Source of the DNA: Paramacrobiotus metropolitanus
Taxonomy: Eukaryota > Tardigrada > Eutardigrada > Parachela > Macrobiotidae
Length of the DNA: 64,000 bases
NCBI RefSeq assembly: GCF_019649055.1
Contig: NW_026570369.1
Span: 124,001-188,000, forward strand
Direction of reading: 5' to 3'
Position numbers and translations under genes: made by a program. Numbering within the stretch: position 1 is the stretch's first letter; the number at the start of each line of letters is the position of its first letter. This document shows positions 1 through 13,098 of this stretch, piece by piece. The notes under the pieces are model-generated. The model worked only from the letters and a program-made list of their open reading frames with translations, made no database searches and was not told the origin of the DNA.

Positions 1-454
1 TTTGTGTACTTAAATTTAGTCTAAAGAACGTGAAAATGGACGGTACTACTTACGGCCTACGTCGAAATTTCCTCAGCTTTCTTACTGTAAACATTACTAC
101 ATCGACAGATCATTTTCCAGCGTTTCGAAAACGCAAAAAGTTTTGAAGGACACGGAAATCCATCGGCGCTTTGACATTGATCTCTAAGTACAGTTTATTT
201 TTCAACAATTTAAACTTAATTCAATTACGTAAAAAATTTGTCAGAATAAAAAAATTAGTATGGCTTTTAGCATTATTCCAAAATTGATTATTCGTATAAT
301 GCTTAGCAGTATTCAATTCTAGCAATTTGTATAATGCTTAGCAGTTATACAAATTGTCAGATCTGGAATAATGCTAAGAATATACAAATTGCATCCAATT
401 GTATAATGCTCAGCATTATTCCAAATTAATAGCATTATTCGTATACAAAACCAC
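1..454. repeat. AT-rich sequence with inverted TATAATGCTNAGCA repeats
   Basis: No gene is visible. From about 240 to 440 the word TATAATGCTTAGCA and its reverse complement recur at least five times in both orientations (near 294, 330, 372, 402 and 430), so the stretch can fold into several overlapping hairpins. It stops where the GC-richer CGAC-rich block begins at about 455. It could be the terminal or subterminal part of an element whose body is that block. Confidence 0.5.
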
Positions 455-508
455 ACTACGGCGATCCCGTCACCAGGGCTCGACGTCGAACTCCCGTTCG
501 TCGACACC

Positions 509-3500
509 GTGGTTGACCAACAGGAAGTTGACTTCGACAAAGTTGAATACCAATACCGGGAGTCTGTCGACGTCATGGAAAAACTTTCCAAACAACTCCG
601 AGACTTCGACCCCACACAGGACTTCGAGAAGCGAATGCGGGAAGCACTGGAGCAGCTGTACAACATCTGCTCCGGGCGAGTCGAAGATCCATGGAAGATC
701 TTGGAGCAACCCCACAAAGGGTTAAGCCAAAGCCGACTCAGCAACAGCCGAACTCCAAGGAACAATCTGGTCAACTTACACCGGCAGAACAAAGGAAAGT
801 CTTGGACCGGAAGTTGGCCCGCGAACAACAGATCGCAGCCGGCCGGAAGCGTCAAATTGCCGACATGGGCGGAACAGATCCGACTATCTGTAACATCCGG
901 GCAGCAATAGACGATCGACTTAGGATCTCTCAGACGCATGTTCAGGGCTTGGGAGGCGGAAATCGACATGTTGCGACGTCAATGGATTCAGTCTCGGACA
1001 ACGGCGACACAACAGCCGACCAGCTCGACTCAGCCGACTTCGACATCGGCTCTGACTCAATCACAGCCGACCTCAACAGAAATCAGTGGATATAGTTGAC
1101 CGACCTATGTCCCCGGCCACAGAAGAACGGATCATGGAAGCCATACCGGATACGGACGTATTGCCGGACACGGTCGCTCCACATGTCGTTAAACTGTTAG
1201 CCAGAGTCGCGGAACTCATCACAGTGATGAGAGCCCGTCGACACTTCTGACAAGATAACAGTCAGTTGGCACACGACCTTGATCGCGACATCTTGGCATG
1301 GGGGAATAGCGCGCGGTTTAGACGACGACTATGTTACCCGGACGACCCACAAACGACCACCACCCGACAACGTTTGATCCGAACCACTTCATGGTTGGAA
1401 ACGCGGGTTCGCGACTATGAGGAGGAAAAAGATAAGGATAACCAGAAGGCGACCACTAGTCTTACAACAGAGGCCATGGCTACTGGTCGGCCATCACAGA
1501 CAAGACAGACTCAGTCGACACGTAGACCAAACTTCGACTCTGTCCGACGTCCACCTCCTCCGGCACAACAACAAGCCGACCTCGACCCGGAAATGGTCGA
1601 ACGAATTCATGTGACCTCAAAAAGGGCCGACAAAGTAACGGCTGAACTTCGACAGATGATGGACGCAACTGACCAACGGAGTCCTCGCTATTGCCAAATT
1701 GATATCAACCTCGGTCACTTGGAAAACAACGCCAAGGAGATTCGCTTCATCCTACGGCCGACGACAGTGAAGTCGGTAAAGAACCGAGAAAGGCTGATGT
1801 TCCTAATGGCGAAAATCGAGTCCTTCGTCGACTACTACTATAGAAGGAAAGAAGCCAAATAACAACGACGTAAGGCGAAACCGCCGCCTTTGGGTAAGAA
1901 AGCAAAGGCGCAACAGTCACCACTTAAGTCGACCAACTTGGAGGAAACGATTCTACCAGCCGATCAAGACGTACCTATGGATGATATCCTGACAACACTG
2001 ATCGAAGACGAAGTCGATGCAATGGATACTTCTGAACCGGATAACGGCCGATCGAAGCCCCTTATCCGACCAACGACTTTACCCGGGCTCTCACAAAGAG
2101 AACCTCAGTCAGGTGAACGGATACCAGATGGTCGACTGATCCTCCAACCAGGTGGATCTGGATCATCGAAATTTGTGAGGAAGCTGAAGACAACCGACAA
2201 CATCGAAGAGCATGGTCCACGAAGGCGTCTCTTCTCGTCGAAGTCACCACCACCGGTCAGGACCAAGGAACAACTCATGGAACTCGTCAAGGCGGCTCGC
2301 ACCTTACCTCCCGCTGAAGAAAAAGCAAGCCAGTCACAGGAACCGGCTGTGATCGGAGCGAAGGCCTTGTTTACGCCAAGTGTCCACAAGAAATTGGTCA
2401 GACAGGCTAAATCATTGGACCTCCAACGGATACTCTACGAAGCACAACTTCAAGGAAGGATTCGGGAGCGGAACATGTCCGATGACGAGTAAACCCAACT
2501 AGCTCAATGCATCCACGCTACTATCCAGGACAGGGATAAAACTTTAAGACGACTCATGGTCCTGAGATGCGGAAAGCAGGAGTTACGACAACTCCAGCTG
2601 TATTCGGCTATTATAAAGGCAGTCCAACTCCTTCGCCACCCTTGCAACAACCCAGCGGCTTACGTGCTGGAAGTAGAACCTCGGCCTGGACAAGAGGTAA
2701 CCGACAGGATTTCAACAGTAATGTCTGACAGCAGCGAGGACGGTGACGAGGTACCTACGACGAGACGCAGCAGATCCCCGGCTAAACAATTTTCGCCGAA
2801 CCGAGCAGCATCCTACCCGACCAGGATGCCAAGTCAACCAGCTGCGGAACAACCACGCAGGTTCACACCTCGGAACACCCCGACTAAACCTAAAAAAACC
2901 CAAGAGGATATGGACACAACGTCTCCCTCCGAAGCGAGAGTCGGGTTACCAGTCGAAAAGTCACCACAAAAAGACGAACCGACTTCGGTACACTCTGGTC
3001 CACATCTAACAATAGATCAGTCTCGGGCAAATGAGTCGGCAACCGAGCCGACCAAACGAGGTAAAGCGAAGGAAATACCACCTCAGGATTCGTCAAAAGA
3101 ATTCCATAACGATCCAGCTTTACAGCATGTCAGAGACCTAACACGGTCGGAACAGGATGTTTGCGTCGATATGGCATTCTCAGAAGACAGGGAGCAATGG
3201 CATATGCTGAGGATCCGACGAGCCAACTTAGTCGGAGACACTACAGCTGTCCGTCGAGAATACGACCGACTTACTGAAAGGATGGCTAAAGTTATGAAAC
3301 GGATGGGAGACAACTATCGGGCGGAACAGGATCGGCCGAAAGCACTACAATAGGCTGCTCAGGTTTGACAAAAAATTACCGCTCCGACTCCTAAGTCGAC
3401 CGCTGAGACGATATCACAGCTTGTCGTCAAGCTGGAAGTCCCCCAGCCGACTCGACAACCGTCAGTGAAGATCGACGACGACCTTGCCCTAGACGCAAAA

Positions 3501-4110
3501 AACATTCATTCAGATCGACCTCGCTCCTGACGGTACCGCGGCGTTCATATGATACATCTTTCCAGCGAGACTCGGTATTTATTTCTGCCATTACACCTTG
3601 TATGAACTTTACCAGATCCAGCAGATACCAGCGGCGTTGGAAACTATCGTAGCCCAACTTGGCACTCCGATGCGGACTATTATCCAAGCCGTATGGACGC
3701 GCGACCTGCTTTACACCCACGAACATTACGCGGGAAAGTATGGTTTCAGTGAGGATTACATAGATTCTTATGACGACGCAACAAAATTCATCAGCTGGTA
3801 CCGAGCGAAAAAGACACTACCTAGCGGATTCACTTCGGAACCTTACGAAGCATGGATGTCGAACGACCTGGCACCCGGCGCACGACCGTTTGCGCTGAAG
3901 CTTCGGAAACATGCATCCAAAGAAAAGAAGACTAGAACCGAACGTTCAGTCCAGGAAACGGATGAGACAGACGATACATCTCAAAGGAGTGGCCCGGCGA
4001 CATGTCGATCGAAGGAGCTGTCATTACGACCACACCACCGAACTCGGCCGGACGACGGCGAGGTAGACTATTTCGGCGGCGACCCGCCGATTCCAGTCGA
4101 ACTGGGATAA
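509..4110 (+). pseudogene. decayed long coding region of unknown family, interrupted by stops and frame changes
   Basis: Open stretches on one strand follow each other: 509-910, 691-1095, then one shared frame covering about 1092-1862, 1890-2492 and 2556-3353, then 3598-4110. Within the shared frame the stretches are separated only by single stops (TGA near 1250, TAA ending 1862, TAA ending 2492, TAG ending 3353, TGA a few codons later). Frame changes are needed near 690-900 and 1090. The encoded protein is charged and rich in Gln, Arg, Ser and Pro with predicted helical segments, for example a Glu/Arg-rich stretch at the start and an Asp/Glu-rich region near 2000. I recognise no catalytic motif or zinc finger. 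It could be a decayed gag-like or viral structural polyprotein, or a domesticated gene after inactivation. That it was coding is an inference from frame continuity. Confidence 0.45.
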
Positions 4111-6650
4111 GATCAGGTTCCCACATTGGAACCTGATCCCCCACTCGGAACACCTGAGGTGATTTCGAGCCAACAAACGGCATGGTCGAGAACCGACTTG
4201 ACTGAGAAACAGTCTAGCTGAGAAACAGAACCCTCGAGAACCGACCTCGGAATGGACACTTTTTATTTGGTTGTTCTTACAGAAACCGATCAACCATGTA
4301 CACAAGTGCTTTTACAGAAACGCCGGCCAACCTATGAAGATTACTCCGGCCAACCGACTCCGGAGCATAGACTGAGAGCATTACGCTAACATGGCGTGGA
4401 ATACGTCGCTGCGTGTTTATCGTCGTGTTTGCCAAGCACCCGTGGCCAACTTAGGAACCGGGTAAGCCGACCAGCAACCTTCACTATCAGAAACAGCGGC
4501 TATCCTTCCGCCGAGCTGCCAACGGTGCAGGAGGATTAAGTAGACCATAGGAATGTAGGTCGACAACAGAGGTCGACCTTGTTCCTTGTACTTCAACCGA
4601 CCACAGAGGTCGGTTGTGTACCTGGTAGGCCGCTCCGCAAAGAAATTGCGGAGACGGGCCATAACGAAGCAGAATGCGGAGTTGCAAATCGCTACCATAG
4701 CCGACCACATACTTCGACTATGTTAACGGTTGCCGACTCGGAAGACGATTCGACGGAAGCACACTGAAGGCAGTCTAACCGGATTCTCCGTTTGAACCCA
4801 GACATACAGGCTCTCAACTAGGAACCTGTACCCGGAGTCCAACCGAAGTCTCCCCCGGGGTATATCGGATTAGCAGCCGATTCACCAGTGACCACGACTA
4901 CGCACGCTTCGAACGTGCTGCCTTTCCCTGAAGAGGAACAACGACGGTTTAGTTGCCTACCGGTGTATCAACGACTCCGCCGCCAACCTGCTTCGCCATG
5001 TCTTCAATGGAACATCCTAGGCAGACCGCGTTAGTATACACGACCTGCACCCCTTAACGAACACCGATGGCGAAAACCGTCTACCCGCAACAGAAACGGC
5101 CAGACGTTCTGCGTCATCGGCAAAAAAAATTCCCCCTCGGACACAGTCGTCTACCCCCAACAGAAGTGGCTAGGCGTCCCTGGTTCGCAACAAAGTAAAG
5201 AAGGCGAAGAATCAGATCTGATACTACCTCAGGAACTTTGCATTTGCATGAAGGTAGAATTTAAACCAAAGATTTCAGTGGAAGGGGACCACAAAGGCCC
5301 TTAGTCACCACAGGGAAGCATAACGGAGTACTAATCACTTGGCCAACAGATGCCATGGCAACATGCCATCCTTTAACCGGGACTCTAACGGCGCGAGACT
5401 CGGCCGCCCAGAGGCATTTCACTCGGGTAGACCGATCAAAGGGAGTTCGGATCCGACCCAGAGTTCATATCAGAATGCAGCCACAGAAGAACGGAGTTGT
5501 GCTGCCGAATATTTTTCTGCCAGTCCGAACTGACCGAAGAATATTCAGACACAAGAGACCTAGTCAACTGTAGTTGTGTGCACGGACCACCCTGGATTGA
5601 GTCGACCTGACGATTGCCGACTAGCCCCGCATGGGTGCAACGGTATAAGTCGCCTTGGTCGACTATGAAGAGGAAAGTATGACCGAATGGAGGTCGGAAA
5701 TGTGTGACAACAAGTCGGCGAAGCACCCAGAGGTGGGACATCGACTTCCTAACGGAAGACCCTTTGGACGGTGCGAAACATACTTCAGCCGACCATGGGA
5801 CATCGACATGGATAACCGACTCCAGGTCGAACATGTTGGCCGACACATGGTCGGTTAACTCAGTCAACATGATGGAAGAAGACGGATAACTATCTTGCGA
5901 TGGACGAACTCGACCGGAAGGAACTTGCTTAGCCCCACATGGGCATGACACCGCAAGTTAACCCTGGTCGACCATCGACGGATGGAATAACCGACCTCGA
6001 GTCGGATACCATTATGACCGACTTCGAGTCGGATAACATTGTCCCCGACTACAGGTCGAATAACAACGGAATCCATTGGATGGGAGTCAACTGAACATTT
6101 CCATCAAATAAACTCAAGATTTCCGACCGGACCTTCGAGAGAGTTCGCATCGGATAACTTCATAACCGGGTTCGTGGTAGCAGAGTGAACGGTTTTAACC
6201 AATCACTTTCGAACGGAATTGATGTACTTGACGACCACACAGGCCGCATGACCTAGGCACAGCTTTTTCGGACCTGAATTTCGGAATCGGGAACTTAGCC
6301 GGATTTCCATGCTGCCGGTCGACTTACCGGTAAGCCGACCTTGGCCAACCGAACACGGTCTAATTCTCCCATCCAGAGAGGATGCTTCGGCGTTTGCAAC
6401 CACAACAGTGCCTCTCTATCCCTATCGGACGGATACGAGTCGGAAGTAGGTGTTCAACTATGCTTATCCGACCTTGGTGAATTTAGCCGGTTACGACGGG
6501 TAACTCGGGAACCGACGCCCCGGACCCAGCTTACCGGACGACATTGGACAGGAGACCCAGTGGACGTCATCCTAGTCGGAATAGGACCCCCGGACAAATT
6601 TTTGCAATTTTTTTTAGCAGTTTTCCTAACAATCGGAATTTTAATTTTAA
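4111..6650. repeat. non-coding continuation of the CGAC-rich block with degenerate short tandem repeats
   Basis: No convincing reading frame is present. The composition (frequent CGAC, GTCGAC, TCGG) matches the decayed coding region to the left, so it is probably the same element. Visible substructure: a repeat of about 32 bp starting CGTCTACC at about 5078 and 5147; three degenerate 28-30 bp units of the form GACCGACnTCGAGTCGGATA at about 5985-6065; and two copies of AGCCCC(G/A)CATGGG at about 5624 and 5933. The block ends near 6600, where the sequence turns AT-rich. Confidence 0.4.
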
Positions 6651-7241
6651 TTTTATCCACAGAATACTTGGGTAGCTTGTTTTGTCAAAACATTTTTGCT
6701 ATTGTTGAATAGTTGTTACAGAATCGCAACACTTTTGAAAGAAGTTGTAATTTATTTTCCAATTGGCATTATTTGGCTTCAGGATGTGACGTATTTTCAG
6801 AGACTGCTATATTTATTTTTGGGTAACTCAAAACCGTTATTACAGTACTTTGATAAATCTTATATATGGGCTCCCAACACATTACAGTCACATATCTGGG
6901 CTTCCCGCTCGTCAAAAAGGCTGCAAAACTGCAAGCAAGTGCATTTGATGGCGAAGTGCACTGTATCACTAAACTGAAAGTCAAAACATCCGATTGGTAC
7001 AAGTGCAAGAAGATATAGCGCTAGTTTACCGTCAGCTACGAATCTGCCCGGTTTTCGACCGGTCCGCGGTTCGGTTTGTAATCGGTTCGGTTTTCAGTCG
7101 TTTTGAACCGGACTGGAGCCGAATGTCCCCTTTCTTTAGTTATTTTTCTCCACCCTCTTCTTCGCCCTCTTTTTTTTTTATTTTCCCCACCTTCTTTCTT
7201 CTATGAACATGAATGAACATGTATTATACAGACAGTAAAAA
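6651..7241. other. gene-free AT-rich stretch
   Basis: No gene is supported. It contains an AT-rich part (6650-6850), a CGGTT-rich low-complexity part (7045-7120) and a pyrimidine tract of about 70 nt (7130-7200). Confidence 0.4.
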
Positions 7242-7493
7242 CTAACAGAAGAAAGCCCAGCACTTATGGAAAATGACACCCCGACAAATTAGGCACAGCA
7301 GCAGCTTGCTTGAACATTTTGCACAGCACACTAAATGACCGCATGGCCTGAACATGATTTCCGAATCATTTTCATAGCAGACTTTACAGTTTAATTTCTC
7401 TTTAGGGTCTTCGGAAGTTAAAGATGCGGGAGCTTTTCGCGAGGGCTTCTTGTCGTTTTTTCGAACATCGATGAGGAACGCAGAGCCCTTCAT
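7242..7493 (-). pseudogene. IAP fragment: linker plus C-terminal RING finger, no BIR domain
   Basis: The 83-residue frame reads as the C-terminal third of an inhibitor-of-apoptosis protein: a basic linker ending in SEDPKEKL, then a RING finger with CKVC, CGH, CAKC and CLIC, so all eight zinc-ligand positions (C3HC4) are present. RING domains of IAPs act as E3 ubiquitin ligases. An in-frame stop sits just before its first Met and no BIR lies upstream, so it is a truncated copy. It is clearly related to the IAP at 37937-38434, sharing the KGSAF and SEDPKEKL segments, but keeps the last Cys pair that the viral copy has lost. The surrounding 205-bp unit is tandemly duplicated, which cuts off the 5' side. 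It may be a remnant of a second Maverick or of the source gene. Confidence 0.75.
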
Positions 7494-7823
7494 GAGTCAT
7501 TCTGCAAGAGGTATTGATAAAAACTCTTGACCTGAATTGATCGCAGCTTGCTTATAAGTTCTTCTAAGAATCATTTTCATAGCAGACTTTACAGTTTAAT
7601 TTCTCTTTAGGGTCTTCGGAAGTTAAAGATGCGGGAGCTTTTCGCGAGGGCTTCTTGTCGTTTTTTCGAACATCGATGAGGAACGCAGAGCCCTTCATGA
7701 GTCATTCTGCAAGAGGTATTGATAAAAACTCTTGACCTGAATTGATCGCAGCTTGCTTATAAGTTCTTCTGCAAGAAATTTTGATGAAAACTCTTGTTCT
7801 GAATTAATCCAGCTTGCTTATAA
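7363..7823. repeat. 205-bp tandem duplication containing IAP linker sequence, plus a partial third unit
   Basis: Bases 7363-7567 are repeated essentially identically at 7568-7772. A diverged partial third unit (7771-7823) matches only the last 55 bp or so. The first copy carries the 5' part of the IAP RING fragment. The identity of copies one and two implies a recent event compared with the third. Confidence 0.85.
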
Positions 7824-8131
7824 TACACGTCAAGTGCCTCTGTCATTAGATGCTTGATAAAAACTCTGTGCATCATTCCGCGTGCGTAGAGAACTAAGCG
7901 CCGGTGTGCGGTGCCCAACAGCGTAAACGGTTTTTGCAGTTTTCTCGCCCATGCCTTGCGCCAGCGCTACCTGCCTTGATAGCGTGTCCGGCCGGCTAGG
8001 TAATTCACTCATCAGCGTGCAAAATTTTTGAACGCGAGACCACCGTATCACACGCGCCAGCGTGCAATTATTGCTTGCGGGCGTTATGCCTGTTGTACTC
8101 CACACGCCAGCGTACCGTAAGCGCGAGCACA
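7824..8131. other. gene-free stretch
   Basis: No gene is supported. It contains two imperfect copies of an ACGC(GC)CAGCGT word near 8050 and 8100 and is otherwise featureless. Confidence 0.3.
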
Positions 8132-8135
8132 TACT

Positions 8136-8553
8136 AGGGAATTTTAGATTTCACATAGTTCAGGCTCCGTCCACCAGAAACTACTGCGTCACATAAACAG
8201 TACGGTACCAGATTGAACAGCGTTTAAAATGCTTGTACGGATGCACACTTGCCGTGACGTACAGCTGAAAAATAAATCGAGTCAAGAGTACCGAGAGCGT
8301 GACCAACCTGCTCTCGGGGAGGCGGTTAGAGCACATAAAAAAGATCCACAGGCAGCATGCGCTGACTTGTTGCTCAGCCATACGTCTGAGCCGTTGCATA
8401 GATCCACGCAAGGCAGATAGTTTTTACGCGTCAGCCAACGACGTTAGGTTACGGCGCCTTACGTCGCGAACGGACGGTAATCGACCCGTAACGCCAACTT
8501 GTACCCGCAAGTCGAACTGGACGGAAATCTGTTTTGTGAAATCTAAAATTCGC
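8136..8553. mobile_element. small inverted-repeat element (MITE-like)
   Basis: The two ends share AATTTTAGATTTCACA in inverted orientation (about 8140-8155 and 8534-8550). TACT flanks both sides (8132-8135 and 8554-8557) as a possible 4-bp target duplication. No transposase frame is inside. Superfamily not assigned. Confidence 0.5.
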
Positions 8554-9032
8554 TACTGATCACAAGAGGTATTGCACCGGCTAGAGCAAATGCGCACTAT
8601 CAGTGCGGACAATGCCATACCTCACCCAGCACGCACTGCTCCTCTGATGAGTGAAATGCCATTTCACTGAACGGGAAAATGACCCACCCCTGACTTGAAT
8701 ATTGATTCCCCCCTAGGGGTCCAAGTGAAATCTGATAAAAGGGATTTCCTATACGTTAGGGAGCTACGCTTACGTCATTCTAATGAACCGGTATACGTAT
8801 ACCTGTGTACGTAAAAGTGAAAACTGATTAAAAGTAATTGATTAAAGTTAAAAATGAAGTTTAACTCAACTTCAGGGAGGTACGTAAACGGTATCTATGT
8901 ACTACGTACGCGTATTAATACAGTATACGGAAGTGCAATTACTGTACTACAATACGTATTAATACGTTTACGTTAACTCTAAATGTCAAAACTAAGAACT
9001 GGGCAAAGTTATGAAGTCGTTATCACTTTATA

Positions 9033-9165
9033 CGGTATCCATGTGTATACGCAAGCGTATTATTACAGTATACGCAAGTGCAACACGTAGAAATCGGTTT
9101 CCGGTATCCATGTGTATACGCAAGCGTATTATTACAGTATACGCAAGTGCAACACGTAGAAATTG
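9033..9165. repeat. 69-bp tandem duplication found in the left arm only
   Basis: The unit starting CGGTATCCATGTG occurs at 9033 and again at 9102. It contains GTATACGCAAG twice. The right arm has a single copy at 31411-31475, so this is a post-duplication difference between arms. Confidence 0.8.
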
Positions 9166-9439
9166 TTCTTCCCATTACAGCACGAGTGCTTCTGCACTGT
9201 ACTTTGTTATTTTCCCAACTACTTGATTAATAGCAAAGTTTTCCAAAAATTCCTAAAATAACAGGTTATTTTTTATTTTCGATTTTCTTATTTGCCTGCC
9301 TGATTATTAGTAAATGTTCAGATCAGTGTGCAATTAATTTTACAGCATAATCAACCTGAATTAGTTATGTTGTAATTTTCGCCTGCATGGAAATACAGTC
9401 GAACTAAAAATATTTACGATTAGGTAAATGCATGTACAG

Positions 9440-10890
9440 TGGCGTTACAAACCAGTGCGTATGCTTATGCCATTTACTTACAACCGTTGCTACCGCACTT
9501 TGTCTCTTGGCCCTGTTCTCACAGGCATGTTCAGAAATGGACTCTGTCCAGCATTCAGCTGTTATCACTGACAGAAATGCATATAGAGTATAGACAGATG
9601 CATGCATGCAGATGTTAGGTCGTACAGCCTGCAACTACGCACACTACGCAACAAAGTTTAATAATCGATAACATAAAACTCTGAGCGCACATACTATAAT
9701 TAAAAACTACCAGCGTTATTGTACGGACCTTAATTTAATAAAATATCATTTAGAACGGTATTGTGGTTTTCTCATCCTGCACGTAATTATTATATTACAA
9801 TTGTTAAAGCTGGTTATACTAACGTGCAAAAGAAGGATTACATTATTATGCAGCGATGATAGCAGTATTAGTTGTTTCTTGGTTTTTACTGAATTAGAAT
9901 TCATTGATAAATTTCTATGGAAATCCTGCAAATCGTTGTGTCAAGCCGAACATTAGCGCTTCTGAGTGCCAATTAATTGTTTGCACTTTGTTTTCGACAG
10001 TCATTACTATCTGAACATCACCACGGGCAATCTAGCTGTTCCGGGAAAGAAAATGGAAATCAGCAATAGAATCATTATTCTAGAAGTATTTAGCCAAGTG
10101 AGATGTAGTTCTACGTGCTCTACACACTTCATGATTAATTAAAGCGCAGCCTTCATACAAAAAAGAGTAAAATTAATATCCGTGCATGAAATTAATACCC
10201 GTGCTGCTCAAATGCTATGGGGGTTTTACAGCGCCGTTATTTTGCATAATCAACTTATATATGTAGAGTATGAGATGCTACCGTTTGTGAACTTTCGCGG
10301 CTGTCGGAATGGAGTGTGATTATTGCGCATGGCAAAAAATGACGAGAATGAGAAACCTAAGAAACCTAATAATAAACTTGAAAATCCTCAGAAAACCTAA
10401 GAAAACTTAAGAAAGCCTAAAAACTAAGAAAACCCAAAAAACGTAGGAAACCGAAGAAACCTATGATAGCCGAAACGTACAGTTGACGAAATGAACGTTG
10501 GTCGAATTAGTGTTGGCCAAAATAAAAGTTGATCGAAGTGAACTGTGCGGCAGAAATGTAACGCTGCAAGTAAGTATGTTAAGCGCGTCATTTACGCACT
10601 TTACTGACCAGCGTCGTTTACGCACTTTGTTCCTTGTCCGCTTTCCGTTGCTGCGCTTGGCCCCATTCTCGCAGTCATTTAGATTTGGACTTTCTTTAGC
10701 GCTCAGTTTTATTACGCAGAGTAATTTCACATGCATGTAGGTTGGCAGGTCGATAAAGTATACATACAACTGCGCATACAGCTCTCAATCATTGAGCAAA
10801 AGCTGAAATTGCAGACTTTGATAATGCAAAACTCTTAGCACGCATTTAAATAAAAGGTTGCAGCGTTTATTGTACGTACCGTCATTCTAA
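9440..10890. repeat. two diverged direct repeats of about 300 bp within the arm (9440-9750 and 10600-10890)
   Basis: The segments share ordered landmarks: a word near TACGCACTTTG, TTGGCCC, a CATGCATG-type word, an AAAACTCT stretch, and a CAGCGTTTATTGTAC-type end. They look like two old copies of one dispersed element. The mirror-image copies are in the other arm near 29510-29800 and 30650-30950. No coding capacity is evident. Confidence 0.45.
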
Positions 10891-12136
10891 TAAGAGCATG
10901 TAAAATTTTCAATGTAAAACAAAGAGTAAGCAATGTGCAATGACGAAAGAAGAATAAAATGGAATTGCAAATAAGAAATAAAAATCAGAGATGGTAGGAT
11001 GTTTTGCAATAAGTATACGGTGCAGGCCCAGTAAGCTATTGCATTTATGATATTACGCAACAATTATTCACAGATTGCCTTACATTCAAAAGCAACTTGC
11101 AAGTAAAATGAGAAGCTGAAAATCTGCAAATAAATTGCAAAAATTAAGCAACCTCAGTGCGTGACGTGAGCTCGAAAGTCGTTTTAGCCTACCGGGTAAA
11201 CGTCAGTGCGCTTACGCATTTTATATCGCATAGTAGTCAAGTTTAGCAAGTTAGTACACATTAATGTAGAACCGAATTAACCAGTCTAAAATCGACAAAT
11301 AAGTTTCAATTAAATTTTATGTAATGCATTAGCAGAACTTTGGTTACCTATAGCATGTGTGCAATGCTTGAAAGCCAATATGTGATGGCCTGTCAGTTAT
11401 AGCCCTAGATAACAGTGACTAACATGTTGAAATGAAATAAGAAGAAAGTCAATTAATAAGAAGCTTCACAACAGCGGACATTAAGTAGGCGTACTGTGCT
11501 ACAATAGTAAAAATTAAAAGTCAACTGCATATACGAAAAAGGTGCACCTAACTTACACTCATTCTTTTATAAACCCACTTATATGTTTCCCGTTAAGAAA
11601 ACATAAAGTAGTTTGGTATATTGCCAATAAAAATGAAAGTTTTGCACGTGCAGAATGCGTAACCATAAATACGTGTTTGTGCATTTGATATCGGGTAATG
11701 GTCAACAGCTATAACCTGAACCTGATTAAAAAGACATAGAACTCAAAGTGTGAGTTTAAATAATTAAGTAAATTAAAACTCTTAATTCCGGCATCAAATT
11801 ATTTTAGACATTAATGTGAAAAGAGATACAAAAAGGTAAACTTTCTCTATTGAGTTCTCTACATAAGTTGATTCCATGGAATAAATACAGGGGTATGGGC
11901 TCTATGTGTATTTTTTCAAATGGTTAGGTTGATGTACTACAGGTACATAGTACATACATGTTATGAACGTTGATTTTAAGCGTTTAATCATGTTAAGGAG
12001 AATTTGTACTACGGTCGCAAGATGGAAAACGAGATTTTCGAAATTCTACAGTTGAAATAAGAAGGGTTATATCTATTACTGGGCGGAAGTTGAGTAAAAT
12101 TAGCTTGCAACGAAAAAATTTATTCAAGTTTTTTGG

Positions 12137-12539
12137 TTGACTATCAGGAGCAATTTGGCGGGCTGGGGTATTTTTCTACACTGCTGCCACCTGTGGTCAA
12201 AATCAGTGAAAGAAAGATTGCTTCGAGAAGATGCCTTGTGGTTGTTATGCAACATGCCAGATTGCAAGTGTGACAGGAACAGACAAGACTCATGTTTACA
12301 CAATGAGGACACAGAAAGCATGACAAAGGCGTTAGACAATGGAAAGACATAGCGCTGTCCTGTGAGTGCACATGAAAGAGTGGCCAAAGTCCACTTTTCG
12401 GTGTGCACACAACCAGTGCGGCGGCACTGCAAGCGCAGAATCGGTAAGACCAAAGGAAAGCGCAGTACAAAAGAAGGTTCTTCGTCCCATCCTGAACAAT
12501 TTTTGAAAAACAACTTCTAAAATCAATAACAATTCGCAA
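12137..12539. other. unassigned open stretch, possible transposon remnant
   Basis: The plus-strand reading is Cys-rich (CNMPDCKCDRNRQ followed by CLHNED) and continues past a TAG into a Lys/Arg-rich part ending near 12520. The minus strand is also open for 131 codons. The same sequence is in the other arm at 27877-28279. Composition resembles a zinc-binding transposase fragment, but no family motif is clear, so I assign no function. Confidence 0.25.
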
Positions 12540-13098
12540 CGATTTCAGAAAATTTCACACTTTGATCAGACTAAAGAAAAATCATTTTCAAAAAGAATTG
12601 TGAAGCGTTTTTGTGGAAAATGTTTATGTACTCTTTAGAAAATAAAATAAAGTAACTTTGGGTGTAAAAAAGTTTGTTTTTTTCAGTACCGGGTGGGTTT
12701 TTTTGAAAAATCGCTCCCCAATACTTTAGTCATTCTAACGGAACACACTGCTGTTCTCAAATGAAAAATTTAAAAAAATCTGCTTGAATTGTTATTGCGT
12801 CCGCAAAATAACGACCTTAAATCAGTAACTTTTACACTTTAAAAAAACCAAACCGAGTTCAGACTTCTAATATACGTAGTGAAAATATCACAGTGTTGGG
12901 TGCAGTGCACAGTTATCATGGAGCACGAAGACACGCATTGCGCCAGCGAGAACAGTCAAAAGAGGTCGAAATCAGTAGAATCTCTACTTAAGAGTAGGAA
13001 GGTTTTAAACGCAATTTGCACTGCATGCTGCATTAAATTAAATTACGTACCATGTAAAAGACGAGGAATGAAAAACGTAATTACTTTTGAGAGATTAC

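Noticed and set aside
8573-8632. Hairpin GAGGTATTGCAC...AATGCCATACCTC as a tRNA or structured RNA
   Set aside because: The stems are short and irregular and no tRNA arms or anticodon loop can be fitted.
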